Source: Lolliginicoccus lacisalsi (GTDB taxonomy: Bacteria > Actinomycetota > Actinomycetes > Mycobacteriales > Mycobacteriaceae). From it: a DNA stretch of 64,000 nucleotides. This document shows positions 43,128-52,309 of this stretch, piece by piece. The notes under the pieces are model-generated. The model did not search any database and had not been told where the DNA came from. It worked only from the letters and a program-made list of their open reading frames with translations. The DNA is taken from positions 62,001 to 126,000 of the forward strand of contig NZ_JACYWE010000005.1 of NCBI RefSeq assembly GCF_014841105.1, written 5' to 3'. Positions within the stretch are counted from its first letter, which is position 1. Every line of letters begins with the position of its first letter. The position numbers and the translations under genes were made by a program.

Positions 43128-44360
43128 ATGGGCCTACCCCCACTGGCGACCACGCTGCCCGCGGACCCCGCGCGTATCGTGCCAACGCGCGAGGCGGCGC
43201 ACGAGCTGATCACCAACCGTGTCACCGCCACCTCGGCCGGCCCAACGGTCGGCGCCGAGATCGAATGGCTCGTGCTCGACCCCTCCGATCCCGGCCGCAG
43301 GCCCGCCTACGCTGATATCCGGGCCGCCCTGGGCCCCTGGGCGCCACCGCTCGGCGGGCGCTCGGCTCCCCTGCCTGGCGGCTCGGTCGTCACCATCGAG
43401 CCCGGTGGTCAGATCGAGCTATCGAGCGCGCCGTCACCGACCGCCCGCGAGCTCCTCGCCGCGCTGCACAGCGACGCGCGCCTGCTCGCCGCGAGGCTCC
43501 ACGGCCATGGCCTCGTGCTCGGCTGCGCCGCCGCGGACACCGGCCGGGAGCCCAAGCGGATCCTCGACGCGCCCCGCTACCGCGCCATGGAGGCGGTGTT
43601 CGATCGCAACGGGCCAATGGGGCGGATCATGATGAACAACACCGCTGCGGTGCAGCCCTGCGTCGGCCCAGGCACCACCGCAGCCGAATCAGAGGCGCGG
43701 TGGCAAATGCTCAACGCCATCGGACCGGCCCTGATCGCCGCGTTCGCCGCGTCTCCCCGGGTGGCGGGCGGCGCGGCGGGCCAGTGGGCCTCGCAGCGCA
43801 TGCGCGCCTGGTTCACCCTCGATCCGGCCCGCACGAGGCTGCCCGCGGGATGCACCCTCGCTGACGGCTACGCGACGTGGGCGCTCGAGGTCCCGCTGCT
43901 GTGCGTGCGCTCCGAGCACGAGGACTGGGCCGCACCACCTGGCCTGGACCTAGGCTCCTGGATCGAGCAGGGCGCTTCATCCCCGATCGGGCGCGCGCCC
44001 GCCGTCGCCGACGTCGACTACCACCTCACGACCCTCTTCCCCCCAGTGCGGCCCAAGGGATTCTTCGAGATCCGCTATCTCGACCAGCAGCCTGACCAGC
44101 GGTGGGACATCCCCGTCGCCGTCGTCGCGGCACTGGTCTCCTCCCCCGGGCTCGTCGATCGGGCCCATGCCCTTGCCGAGCCGACAGCCACCTCGTGGGC
44201 GCGGGCAGCCCGGCTCGGCACCAGCGACCCCGCCCTCGCCCGCGCGGCAGGCGACCTGCTCATGCTGGCCGCCCATCATTGCGACGACACCACCCTCGCG
44301 TCCCGGATCGAGCAAGCAGCCCGGCGCCGCAACACCACCGCACGAGCAGGAGCGACGTGA
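43128..44360 (+). CDS. egtA: ergothioneine biosynthesis glutamate-cysteine ligase EgtA
   Basis: 410 residues of the GCS2-type glutamate-cysteine ligase family. VGAEIEWLVLDPSDPGRRP (ATP/glutamate-binding acidic cluster) lies near residue 41; PGGQIELSSAP (around 92-102) and RIMMNNTAAVQPCVG (around 167-181) follow. FFEIRYLDQQPDQRWDIPVA is the C-terminal EgtA-type stretch. It makes gamma-glutamylcysteine, the sulfur donor used by EgtB. First gene of an egtABCD operon: its stop overlaps the egtB GTG. Ribosome site is poor (CGAAACC), so transcription may start very near the ATG. Confidence 0.9.
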   Translation: MGLPPLATTLPADPARIVPTREAAHELITNRVTATSAGPTVGAEIEWLVLDPSDPGRRPAYADIRAALGPWAPPLGGRSAPLPGGSVVTIEPGGQIELSSAPSPTARELLAALHSDARLLAARLHGHGLVLGCAAADTGREPKRILDAPRYRAMEAVFDRNGPMGRIMMNNTAAVQPCVGPGTTAAESEARWQMLNAIGPALIAAFAASPRVAGGAAGQWASQRMRAWFTLDPARTRLPAGCTLADGYATWALEVPLLCVRSEHEDWAAPPGLDLGSWIEQGASSPIGRAPAVADVDYHLTTLFPPVRPKGFFEIRYLDQQPDQRWDIPVAVVAALVSSPGLVDRAHALAEPTATSWARAARLGTSDPALARAAGDLLMLAAHHCDDTTLASRIEQAARRRNTTARAGAT

Positions 44361-45706
44361 CGACCGACCAGCCAGTGCACCCGCACTCGACCAGCCCGTC
44401 CCCCAGCAGCGTCCGCGAGCGCATCGCCACCACCCTCGAGCGTGCGCGCGCCCGCAGCACCCTGCTCACCGATGCTGTCGACGAGGGCGACCTCGTCGCG
44501 CAGCATTCGCCCCTGATGAGCCCGCTCGTGTGGGACCTCGCGCACATCGGCAACCAGGAGGAGCTGTGGCTCGTCCGCGATGTCGGCGGGCGCGAGCCCC
44601 TGCGCGCGGACATCGACGAGCTCTATGACGCCTTCCAGCATCCTCGGGCCACGCGCCCCCGGCTGCCGCTGCTCGGCCCGCGCGAGGCCCGCGACTACGT
44701 GCGCGTCGTCCGCGACAAGACCCTTGATGTGCTCGATGCGACACCGCTCGAGGGCGCGCCCCTGATCGAGGGCGGCTTCGCGTTCGGCATGATCGCCCAG
44801 CACGAGCAGCAGCACGACGAGACCATGCTCGCCACCCACCAGCTGCGCCGCGGCGAGCCCGTCCTCGCCGACCCCGAGCCGCCCCGCGCCCGCGCCGACG
44901 CCACCGGTCGCGTTGTCGTGACCGCCGGACCCTGCGAGATCGGCACTGATCACGAGCCCTGGGCGCTGGACAACGAGCGACCCGCCCACACGATGTGGAT
45001 CGACGAGTTCGCCATCGCCCGCGCCCCGGTCACCTGCGGCGAGTACGTCGAGTTCATCGCCGACGGCGGGTACGAGCGCCCCGCCCTGTGGTCGAGCGAG
45101 GGCTGGCAGTACCGGCAGGACGCGAGCCTCGCCGCGCCCCTGTTCTGGCGCCGCGAGGGCGAGCAATGGTGGCGGCGGCGCTTCGGCCGCGACGAGCCCG
45201 TGCCCGTCGACGAGCCGGTGATGCACGTGTGCTTCCACGAGGCCGAGGCGTTCGCCCGGTGGGCCGGGGCACGCCTGCCCACCGAGCACGAGTGGGAGAA
45301 GGCAGCCCGCTTCGACCCCGCGACCGGACGATCCCGCCGCTACCCGTGGGGGGACGCCAACCCCACCGCCGAGCATGCCAACCTCGGGCAGCGCCACGTC
45401 CGTCCCGCGCCGGTGGGCGCCTATCCCGCCGGCGCCTCGCCGCTCGGGGTGCAGCAGCTCATCGGGGACGTGTGGGAATGGACGTCCTCGCACTTCCTGC
45501 CCTACCCCGGCTTCCGGTTCTTCCCCTACGCCGAGTACTCCGAGGTGTTCTTCGGCCCCGATCACAGGGTGCTGCGCGGCGGATCGTTCGGCACCGACGA
45601 GGTCGCCATCCGTGGCACGTTCCGCAACTGGGACTACCCGATCCGCCGGCAGATCTTCGCTGGCCTGCGCCTCGCCTGGGACACCGGCAGCGCCGGGCCG
45701 CGCTGA
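44357..45706 (+). CDS. egtB: hercynine oxygenase (sulfoxide synthase) EgtB
   Basis: 449 residues. The N-terminal DinB_2 domain has PLVWDLAHIGNQEELWLVR and IAQHEQQHDETML, supplying the histidines that bind iron. The C-terminal formylglycine-generating-enzyme-like domain has PVMHVCFHEAEAFARWAGAR, LPTEHEWEKAARF, LIGDVWEWTSSHF and VLRGGSFGT. EgtB joins gamma-glutamylcysteine to hercynine with O2, forming the sulfoxide. GTG start overlaps the egtA stop (GTGA) with CAGGAGCGAC upstream; the stop overlaps the egtC start (TGATG). Tight coupling indicates one transcript. Confidence 0.92.
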   Translation: MTTDQPVHPHSTSPSPSSVRERIATTLERARARSTLLTDAVDEGDLVAQHSPLMSPLVWDLAHIGNQEELWLVRDVGGREPLRADIDELYDAFQHPRATRPRLPLLGPREARDYVRVVRDKTLDVLDATPLEGAPLIEGGFAFGMIAQHEQQHDETMLATHQLRRGEPVLADPEPPRARADATGRVVVTAGPCEIGTDHEPWALDNERPAHTMWIDEFAIARAPVTCGEYVEFIADGGYERPALWSSEGWQYRQDASLAAPLFWRREGEQWWRRRFGRDEPVPVDEPVMHVCFHEAEAFARWAGARLPTEHEWEKAARFDPATGRSRRYPWGDANPTAEHANLGQRHVRPAPVGAYPAGASPLGVQQLIGDVWEWTSSHFLPYPGFRFFPYAEYSEVFFGPDHRVLRGGSFGTDEVAIRGTFRNWDYPIRRQIFAGLRLAWDTGSAGPR

Positions 45707-46464
45707 TGTGCCGGCATCTCGCCCGCATCGGCGGGCCCATCGCGGCGGGCGATGTGACAGCCCGGGGAGCGCACTCCCTGGCGCGGCAGGCCCACGCGCC
45801 CCGGTTCATGCGCGGCACCGGCACCCTCAATGTCGATGGCTACGGCGTGGCCTGGGGCGGAGGCGATGGGTGGCGCTCGTACCGGCGGGCCATGCCGCCG
45901 TGGGCGGATCCCTCGGGCGAGACCGTTCTCGGGGCCATCACCGCGCCTGCCGTGATGGCGGTAGTGCGGGGCGCCACCACGGGCATGCCCCTGAGCGAAT
46001 CCGCCTGCGCCCCGTTCATCAGTGATGGCTGGGCGTTCTCCCACAACGGGTATGCCACCGGCTGGCCCGGCAGCCTCGAGCCGCTCGCCGCGGAGATCCC
46101 GCTCGCCGACCTGATGACCCTCGAGGCTTCGGTGGACTCGGCGGTGCTGTGGGCCTGGTTGCGACACCGCCTGCGCTCCGATGAGGATCCCGCCGCCCTG
46201 CTGCCGGAGCTCGTGGCCCGCGTCGCCGAGGCCGCGCCCGGCTCCCGGATGAACCTCCTGCTCAGCGACGGCACCCACATCCTCGCCACCGCCTGGGGGC
46301 ACAGCCTCGCCTGGTGGCGCGATGGCGGGGAGATCGTCGTGGCCAGCGAGCCCACCGATGACGCGCCCGGCTGGCAATGGCTGCCCGACGGGCACCTGCT
46401 CATTGCCCGGCCCGATCGCGTGGAGACCATCGCCATCCCCAGCACGGCCAGCCCGCCGCCCTGA
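45706..46464 (+). CDS. egtC: gamma-glutamyl-hercynylcysteine sulfoxide amidohydrolase EgtC
   Basis: 252 residues of the class II glutamine amidotransferase fold. The nucleophile Cys2 is exposed after removal of the start methionine (MCRHLARIGGP). GYGVAWGGG and AFSHNGYATGWPG are the conserved substrate-site loops. It removes the glutamyl group from the EgtB product. The ATG overlaps the egtB stop by one base. A 64-bp spacer with a short tandem repeat (CCCCCTGCAT twice, about 46492-46511) separates it from egtD. Confidence 0.92.
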   Translation: MCRHLARIGGPIAAGDVTARGAHSLARQAHAPRFMRGTGTLNVDGYGVAWGGGDGWRSYRRAMPPWADPSGETVLGAITAPAVMAVVRGATTGMPLSESACAPFISDGWAFSHNGYATGWPGSLEPLAAEIPLADLMTLEASVDSAVLWAWLRHRLRSDEDPAALLPELVARVAEAAPGSRMNLLLSDGTHILATAWGHSLAWWRDGGEIVVASEPTDDAPGWQWLPDGHLLIARPDRVETIAIPSTASPPP

Positions 46465-46528
46465 ACTCCCTGCCCCTGCACCGGCCCCAGCCCCCTGCAT
46501 CCCCCTGCATCCCACGATTCGGAGAACC

Positions 46529-47521
46529 ATGGTGAACAGCACGCAGCGCCTCGACGTCCATCTCGCCGACGACGCCCGCGCGGAAGCGCTCGTCGCGGAC
46601 GTGCGGGCCGGGCTCGCCGCCCAGCCCCGCTCCCTGCCTCCGAAATGGTTCTACGACGCCACCGGCAGCGAGCTGTTCGAGCAGATCACGCGACTGCCCG
46701 AGTACTACCCCACCCGCACCGAGAAGGCCCTGCTCGCCGACTGCGCCCCCGAGATCGCCTCGATCACCGGGGCGCGCACCATCGTCGAGCTGGGTTCGGG
46801 GTCCTCGGAGAAGACCCGGCTGCTGCTCGATGCGCTCGATCAAGCCGGCACCCTCGCCACCTACGTCGCCCAGGACGTCTCCCCCGCCGCGCTCGCCTCA
46901 GCGATGGCCGAGCTCGAGAAGGACTATCCGCGCCTAGCCGTGCACGGGGTGGTCAGTGACTTCTCCGCCGGCGGGTTCCGCGACGGGCTGCGCTTCGTCC
47001 CCGAGTACCCCGATCGCATGATGGTCTTCCTCGGTGGCACCATCGGCACCCTCGACCCCATCGAGCGGGCCGCGTTCCTCGCCGCGATGCGCGAATCCCT
47101 GCACCCCGGCGAGCATGTGCTCATCGGAGCCGGGCTCATCCTCGACGAGGCCACCATGGTCGCCGCCTACGACGATGACGCCGGGGTGACCGCGGAGTTC
47201 AACCGCAACGTGCTCGCCGTGATGAACCGGGAGCTCGGCGCGGACTTCCCCGTCGAGGAATTCGAGCACGTCGCGGTGTGGGACGCGAGCGCGCAGTGGA
47301 TCGAGATGCGGCTGCGGGCGCGCTCGGCGATCGCGGTGCGCATCCCCGGCGCCGGGCTCGATGTCGACCTCGCCGCCGGGGAGGAGATCCGCACCGAGGT
47401 CTCCGCGAAGTTCGACCTGCTCTCGCTGTCCGCCGAGATGGCCTCGCAGGGCCTGCCGGTGGCGCACGCGTGGCAGGATCCGGACTCGCGGTTCGCGCTG
47501 CTGCTCGCGCGCGTCGAGTAG
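46529..47521 (+). CDS. egtD: L-histidine N-alpha-methyltransferase EgtD
   Basis: 330 residues. The SAM-dependent methyltransferase core has IVELGSGSSEKTRLLLDAL (residues about 89-107), and the family-specific PPKWFYDATGSELFEQITRL and YYPTRTEKALL precede it. It trimethylates histidine to hercynine, the first committed step of ergothioneine synthesis. GGAGAACC is the ribosome site; ATG 46529 and the adjacent GTG are both usable. EgtE, the C-S lyase that completes the pathway in mycobacteria, does not follow. Confidence 0.93.
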   Translation: MVNSTQRLDVHLADDARAEALVADVRAGLAAQPRSLPPKWFYDATGSELFEQITRLPEYYPTRTEKALLADCAPEIASITGARTIVELGSGSSEKTRLLLDALDQAGTLATYVAQDVSPAALASAMAELEKDYPRLAVHGVVSDFSAGGFRDGLRFVPEYPDRMMVFLGGTIGTLDPIERAAFLAAMRESLHPGEHVLIGAGLILDEATMVAAYDDDAGVTAEFNRNVLAVMNRELGADFPVEEFEHVAVWDASAQWIEMRLRARSAIAVRIPGAGLDVDLAAGEEIRTEVSAKFDLLSLSAEMASQGLPVAHAWQDPDSRFALLLARVE

Positions 47522-47543
47522 CGCGCTGCTGGCCGACCGGGCC

Positions 47544-47590
47544 GATCGTGAAGACCTGGCCACGTCCCGCGTGGCTCGATCTTCATGATC
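47544..47590. terminator. long imperfect hairpin after egtD
   Basis: 47544-47564 and 47570-47590 pair over 21 bp with four mismatches around TCCCG; outer arms contain GATC and GAAGA/TCTTC. It starts 23 bp after the egtD stop and probably ends the operon. Confidence 0.6.
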
Positions 47591-47691
47591 GAACGGGACA
47601 TAACGATGCATCGCCACCCCTCGTCCGTGTCCGATTTGGGGACTACCATGTCAGGTAGGTCGGGATCCAACCTGATCAGAGGTGATGCTTT

Positions 47692-48273
47692 GTGAGCACG
47701 ACAACGATCCGACGAATTCTGACGTCGATGATGGGATCGCTGCTACTGGCCATGGGCCTGGTCGCAGGTCCGGGCATACTGGGCTCGGCGGTGGCAGGCG
47801 CTTCCCCATACTGCGGAATCACGTGGGGCTCCCTCGACAAGTCGTGGCAGCACTATTCCTCCGGCACGGTCTCCAACGTTCGCTCCGGTCGCCACGCTTG
47901 CTTCGACCGGCTCGTGGTGGACGTCGCTGGCCCGGTCGCTGGCTACAACGTTCGCTATGTCGATGTGGTCCGGGCCGAGGGATCCGGCTTCGAGGTTCCC
48001 CTGCGTGGCGGCGCCCGCCTGCAGGTGGCCGTCCACGCGCCCGCCTACAACGCACAGGGCGAGCCCACCTATCGGCCCGCCGATCGCAGCGAGCTCGTGA
48101 ACGTCTGGGGGTACAACACGTTCCGCCAGGTAGCGTTCGCCGGGACCTTCGAGGGCCAGACCTCACTGGGCATCGGCGTGCGAGCACGTCTGCCCTACCG
48201 GGTCTTCACCCTGGAGGGCCCAGGCACGTCATCACGCGTGGTGATCGACGTGGCGCACTACTGGCAGCAGTAA
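47692..48273 (+). CDS. secreted AMIN-like domain protein
   Basis: 193 residues starting at GTG with GAGGTGATGCTTT upstream. A signal peptide (SMMGSLLLAMGLVAGPGILGSAVAGA, cleavage near residue 36) precedes a compact domain with CGITWGSLDKS, HACFDRLVVDVAG and the end YRVFTLEGPGTSSRVVIDVAHYW. This is the AMIN-like pattern found in secreted actinobacterial proteins. Two cysteines (CGITWG and HACF) could form a disulfide. AMIN-type domains target cell-envelope structures; the ligand here is unknown. Confidence 0.8.
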   Translation: MSTTTIRRILTSMMGSLLLAMGLVAGPGILGSAVAGASPYCGITWGSLDKSWQHYSSGTVSNVRSGRHACFDRLVVDVAGPVAGYNVRYVDVVRAEGSGFEVPLRGGARLQVAVHAPAYNAQGEPTYRPADRSELVNVWGYNTFRQVAFAGTFEGQTSLGIGVRARLPYRVFTLEGPGTSSRVVIDVAHYWQQ

Positions 48274-48282
48274 CCCATCCGC

Positions 48283-48318
48283 GTCACCCAGTCCTGGCAC
48301 TTGCTAGGGCTGGGTGAC
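48283..48318 (+). terminator. hairpin terminator after the AMIN-like gene
   Basis: GTCACCCAGTCC (48283-48294) pairs with GGGCTGGGTGAC (48307-48318): 12 bp, one mismatch, 12-nt loop, ten bases after the stop codon. Confidence 0.65.
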
Positions 48319-48371
48319 CACGTGTCGGTGAGGCGGGTTCGCGGGTTGGGCCGCGGGGTCGCGACTTGCGC

Positions 48372-48434
48372 GGCGGGTCGGCGGGGTGGCGGGTCGGCGG
48401 GGTGGCGGGCAAGGCGGCGGGTCGGCGGGTCGGC
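48372..48434. repeat. G-rich tandem repeat, 16-bp unit
   Basis: GGCGGGTCGGCGGGGT occurs twice exactly (48372-48387 and 48388-48403) and continues imperfectly to about 48434 with GGCGGGCAAGGCGGCGGG. Runs of three or four G at regular spacing could fold as G-quadruplexes. It lies in the gene-free 48274-48609 interval. Confidence 0.75.
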
Positions 48435-48452
48435 AAACGCACCGGAAACCGT

Positions 48453-48502
48453 CAAACGCGATAGAAGCCGACCCGGGTTCTCCGGAGTTTCTATCGCGTT
48501 TG
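48453..48502. repeat. palindromic element family C, copy 2
   Basis: CAAACGCGATAGAAGC (48453-48468) and GTTTCTATCGCGTTTG (48487-48502), with an 18-nt spacer. Arms and spacer length are identical to those of the copy at 15917-15966, while the spacer sequence differs in most positions. It lies between convergent genes. Confidence 0.88.
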
Positions 48503-48609
48503 CCGCGCGCAGCGCGAGGCGCGAGGCGCGCGACTTAAGGCGCGCACCGCGCAGCACGCGGCAGACCGCGTGCCGCGCGCCGGCACCGACCCCGGCAGGC
48601 AGCGCGGGT

Positions 48610-51600
48610 TCAGCTAGTCGCCGCCGCGCACAATCCGAGGAACGCCCCGAGCTCGGCGAGGCCGTCGGGCGTGGTCGGCATGTAATCCGTCAGCGCGCGC
48701 GAGCGGATGATCACCGCGAGCCATTGGCCGCGCGAGATCGCAACGTTGAGGCGGTTGCGCGACATCAGGAAGCCCATGCCTCGCGGCACGTCCTCGACAG
48801 CGGAGGCGGTCATGGACACGATCGCGACGGCGGCCTGGCGGCCCTGGAACTTGTCAACGGTACCGACGAGCACCTGTCCGAGGCCGGCGTCGCGCAGCAC
48901 GGCCGCGATCAGGTCCACCTGCGCGTTGTAGGGGGCCACGACGATGATGTCGCTTTGGCCGAGCGGCCGCGCGGGCTCATCGCGGGCAGGCTTCCAGGCG
49001 GTGCCGAGCAGCCCGGCGATGGTCTCGCGCGCCGCGTGGGCCTCCTCGACCGAGGACGTGGCGTTGCCGCGGTGGTCGATGGCGCGAACGGCGATGCCCG
49101 GCTCGATGCCATCGAGGTGGCGGGCGGTGGTGACTGCGGCCTTGGAGCCGAGCCGCCCCTCGTAGGAGAGCGTGGAAACGGCCTCGCACAGCGTGGGATG
49201 CATGCGGAAGGTCGTGTCGAGGAAGTAACCGTGGCTCTCGCGGAGCGTGCCGTGGCCCTCGAGGATCCAGCCCAGCGCGGAGAGATCGACCGGCTCGGGG
49301 TGGGTGCCCTGGCTGACCTGCGGGAGCTGCTGGGGGTCGCCGAGGAGCAGCAGGTTGCGGGCGCTGCCGGCGACAGCGAGGGTGTTGGCGAGCGAGTACT
49401 GCCCTGCCTCGTCGATGACGAGCAGGTCGAGGGATTGCTCGGGCACCTGGCCGGGATTGGAGAATGTCCAGGCGGTTCCGCCGACGACGATGCCGCTGTG
49501 GGCGCCATCGATCAGTCCGGGAAGCGCCTTTTTCGCGACGGTGGTCCAGAGGTCGGAGCCGAGGCGATTGTCTGCCTTGACCACCTGCGTGGCGGGCACT
49601 CCGGCCTCGGCGATGCCATCGAGCATGTTCTCGACGACGGAGTGGGACTGGGCGACCACGCCGACTTTCCAGCCGTGGTTGTTGACGAGCGCGGCGATGA
49701 CGCGGGATCCGGTGAAGGTCTTGCCGGTGCCGGGTGGTCCTTGCACGGCGAGGTAGGAATCGGCGAGGTCGAGCAGGGTCGTGGTGATGGCGCTGGCGGT
49801 GTCGCCGCCGTGGTCGCGGGCGCGGGCGGGCGGGCGTCCGCTGCGGGTGCGGGGGGTGCTGCGCTGCAGGATGTCGAGACCGGCGCTCTCCGGCATCTCC
49901 GGCCAGAGAGTGTCGCACTCCTCGGCGAGGGTGGCGATGGCGGCCTCGAGGCTAGTGGTGGCGGGTGGCGCTGCGGGCGCGAGGGCGACGGGCAGATCGT
50001 CGTGGGGCCCGGCTCCGCGGGGGGCGCGCTCGCGCAGGATCGCCCCGCTGCTGGGGTAGCGGATGCCAGCGTCGTTGCACTCGTCCTCGGTGCATAGGTG
50101 CGCGTTGCCAACGGCACGTCCCTGGGGCACGGGCTGGTTGAGGGTATCGGGGGCGGGCGGTGCGTAGAGGGTGTGCACGTCGGCGCCCTCGCGGACCCCG
50201 GATCCGGTGGGCATGTCGCCGCGCAGGTGGAGGTAGCGGCAGTAGCTGGAGCGGGGGGTGGGCTTGTCCCAATCGGCGAGGATGGTGGCGCGCTCGATGA
50301 GCAGGGCATCGTTGGCGTCGGCGAGGTCGGTGTCGGCGGCGGTGAGGCGGTCGAAGTGCGCCCACCAGAATGGCTTGCGCTCGCGCTTGTGGTAGTTGAG
50401 GGCGGCGGCGAGCATGGCGGCGGCCTGCCGGGCGGGGTCGCGCTCGGCGCGGGGCGTGTCACCGCAGTGGGCGAGCAGCGACTGCTCGAGCGCGCTGGTG
50501 GCATCAGCGATGAGGGTGTCGTCGGGGCCGAGCGGCTCGGTGGCGGCCATCAGGTCGATGCCGTGCTCGCGGGCGTGGCCGAGGAGCCAGTTGCGCAGGT
50601 GGAGGGTGGAGTCGCAGTCGTAGCGGTTGTAGTCGGCGATGGAGTCGAGAATGGCGGCGGCCTCGGTGTGCTCGCCGCGCGCCCGAAAGTCGGTGAAGTG
50701 GGCGTACTCGACGATGGAGTCGCCGGCGGTGGTGACGTCGCCGCCGCGCAGGTGGGTGCCCATGTAGAGCGGCTCGAGCTTCTTGATGCTGTAGGACGGC
50801 TTGCCGACGCGCAGGGCGCGCCGCACGATCGGGTAGAGGTCGATGAGCACGTTGGCGCGCAGGAGGTCGTCGATCTCGTTCTCGCACACGCCGTGGCGGC
50901 CCGCGAGGCGGCGCAGCGCGGTCTTCTCGTAGGGCGCGTAGTGGTAGACGTGCATGTCGGGGTGGTGGGCGCGGCGCTTGGTGACGTAGTCGACGAAGTC
51001 GATGAGGGCTTGCTTCTCCTCGGCGCGGTCGTGCGCCCAGAACGCCACGAAGGTCGTGTCCATGCCGGGCTGCTGGGCCTCGGGGGCCTCGTCGGGGGCC
51101 TCGACGAGGCCGAAGAGGTATTCCAGCCCCCAGTCCGGGTCCGCGCCCTCGGCCCACAGCGGGTCGCCCTCGAAGTCGAAGAACACATCGCCAGGACTGG
51201 GCTCGGGGAGCTGACCGAGCGCGTCGGGGGCGTGCAGGAGGTAATAGGGGGTGCCGGTTTCCTCCTCGATGCGCTGCGCCTGCGCTTGGGCCCGCAGCCG
51301 CTCGAGCGCGGGCGCCGAGACTCCCGGCACGCGGGCATCGTCGGGCAGGGTGGCGATCGCATCGATGGTGGTGATGCCCGCGGCCATCAGGCGGGAGCGC
51401 TGCACGCTGGTGAGCCCGGCGACGAGGCTGGGATCCCGTGCGGCGAGCACGTCCTCGGCGACGAGGTCGCTGTGCACGTTGACGGTGTAGCGGGGGTCCC
51501 CCCACAGCACGGGTCCGTTCTCGGCGCCATGCTCGGCGAGGATGCGGTCGAGCCGGTCGCGGCGCTGCCGGTAGACGGGCAGGATGTCGGCGAGCTGATG

Positions 51601-52188
51601 GTTGGTGACGGTGCCATCGCCGAGGACGAGCCGCGCCGTGCCGGTGGTGGGTATGCCCGCGTGCTCGAGCTGGTCGGCGTAGGCGGCGAGCCGGAGCAGC
51701 GCGGTCACGCGGGCGTGGCGGGAGAGCTTGGTGTCGTAGACGGCGTAGCGGGGGCCGTCCCCGCCGCGCTGGCTGGGTTCCCCGGCATCGGGGTCGGCGA
51801 TGTCCGCCCGGACGAGGAAGTCACAGAATCCCGCGAAGCTCCCGTCGTAGAAGGTGCCCTGGTAGACAACGGGTGCGCCGGAGCGCAGGGCCGCGAGGGT
51901 GGCGTGGTGGGCCGCGGTGAGGTCGTCGTGGGTGAACCGGGGCCGCTGGACCTCCACGACCGCGTCGCCGTGCTCGTGGAGGTATTGCTGGAGCAATCGC
52001 TTCTCGTGCTCGTCGCCGAGCTCGGCGGCCCGGGCGAGCATGGCGTCCTCCGCCGCCGTGGGCAGGGAGACGCGTCCGAGCTTGGCATCGAGGGTGCGCA
52101 GCAGGTCGAACTCGCTGGTGGCGGCGAGCGCGAGGTCTGTCGCGCTGCACACCACCCGGGGCGGGGTGGTGTGGTCGAGGATGAACAC
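48610..52188 (-). CDS. TM0106-type RecB-like nuclease fused to Dna2-like helicase
   Basis: 1192 residues from the GTG at 52188 (GGAG upstream). The N-terminal nuclease shows a RecB/Cas4-like site: GSFAGFCDFLVR (Asp123), YAVYDTKLS (Asp152, Lys154) and RLAAYADQL. A middle RNase H-like region (DVFFDFEGDPLW and YNRYDCDSTLHLRNWL) fits the TM0106 family. The C-terminal superfamily 1 helicase has Walker A GPPGTGKT near residue 820, DEAGQYSLANT, LLLGDPQQLPQ and TVDKFQGRQAAV. Such proteins are proposed DNA repair or nucleic-acid-processing nucleases; no function is proven. It stands alone, with no CRISPR or defence genes beside it. Confidence 0.85.
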   Translation of the reverse strand: MFILDHTTPPRVVCSATDLALAATSEFDLLRTLDAKLGRVSLPTAAEDAMLARAAELGDEHEKRLLQQYLHEHGDAVVEVQRPRFTHDDLTAAHHATLAALRSGAPVVYQGTFYDGSFAGFCDFLVRADIADPDAGEPSQRGGDGPRYAVYDTKLSRHARVTALLRLAAYADQLEHAGIPTTGTARLVLGDGTVTNHQLADILPVYRQRRDRLDRILAEHGAENGPVLWGDPRYTVNVHSDLVAEDVLAARDPSLVAGLTSVQRSRLMAAGITTIDAIATLPDDARVPGVSAPALERLRAQAQAQRIEEETGTPYYLLHAPDALGQLPEPSPGDVFFDFEGDPLWAEGADPDWGLEYLFGLVEAPDEAPEAQQPGMDTTFVAFWAHDRAEEKQALIDFVDYVTKRRAHHPDMHVYHYAPYEKTALRRLAGRHGVCENEIDDLLRANVLIDLYPIVRRALRVGKPSYSIKKLEPLYMGTHLRGGDVTTAGDSIVEYAHFTDFRARGEHTEAAAILDSIADYNRYDCDSTLHLRNWLLGHAREHGIDLMAATEPLGPDDTLIADATSALEQSLLAHCGDTPRAERDPARQAAAMLAAALNYHKRERKPFWWAHFDRLTAADTDLADANDALLIERATILADWDKPTPRSSYCRYLHLRGDMPTGSGVREGADVHTLYAPPAPDTLNQPVPQGRAVGNAHLCTEDECNDAGIRYPSSGAILRERAPRGAGPHDDLPVALAPAAPPATTSLEAAIATLAEECDTLWPEMPESAGLDILQRSTPRTRSGRPPARARDHGGDTASAITTTLLDLADSYLAVQGPPGTGKTFTGSRVIAALVNNHGWKVGVVAQSHSVVENMLDGIAEAGVPATQVVKADNRLGSDLWTTVAKKALPGLIDGAHSGIVVGGTAWTFSNPGQVPEQSLDLLVIDEAGQYSLANTLAVAGSARNLLLLGDPQQLPQVSQGTHPEPVDLSALGWILEGHGTLRESHGYFLDTTFRMHPTLCEAVSTLSYEGRLGSKAAVTTARHLDGIEPGIAVRAIDHRGNATSSVEEAHAARETIAGLLGTAWKPARDEPARPLGQSDIIVVAPYNAQVDLIAAVLRDAGLGQVLVGTVDKFQGRQAAVAIVSMTASAVEDVPRGMGFLMSRNRLNVAISRGQWLAVIIRSRALTDYMPTTPDGLAELGAFLGLCAAATS

Positions 52189-52309
52189 GGCGGCTCCAGG
52201 ATTCGGCCTCGGGGGCGGGCGGTGCGGGATCGCAGACGACCCTACGTGGGTCGCCCGACATTTTCCGCGCTGCCTGTCCCCGAGGCCTGTCCCCCCGCGA
52301 CCGGCCCGG

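Noticed and set aside
47692-48273. egtE following egtD
   Set aside because: This gene encodes a small secreted AMIN-like protein with a signal peptide, not a PLP-dependent lyase, and is separated by a hairpin.
48301-50097. 598-residue plus-strand frame opposite the nuclease-helicase, and a 778-residue one at 50098-52434
   Set aside because: Glycine/valine/arginine-rich translation without motifs; the minus strand has a continuous multi-domain protein.
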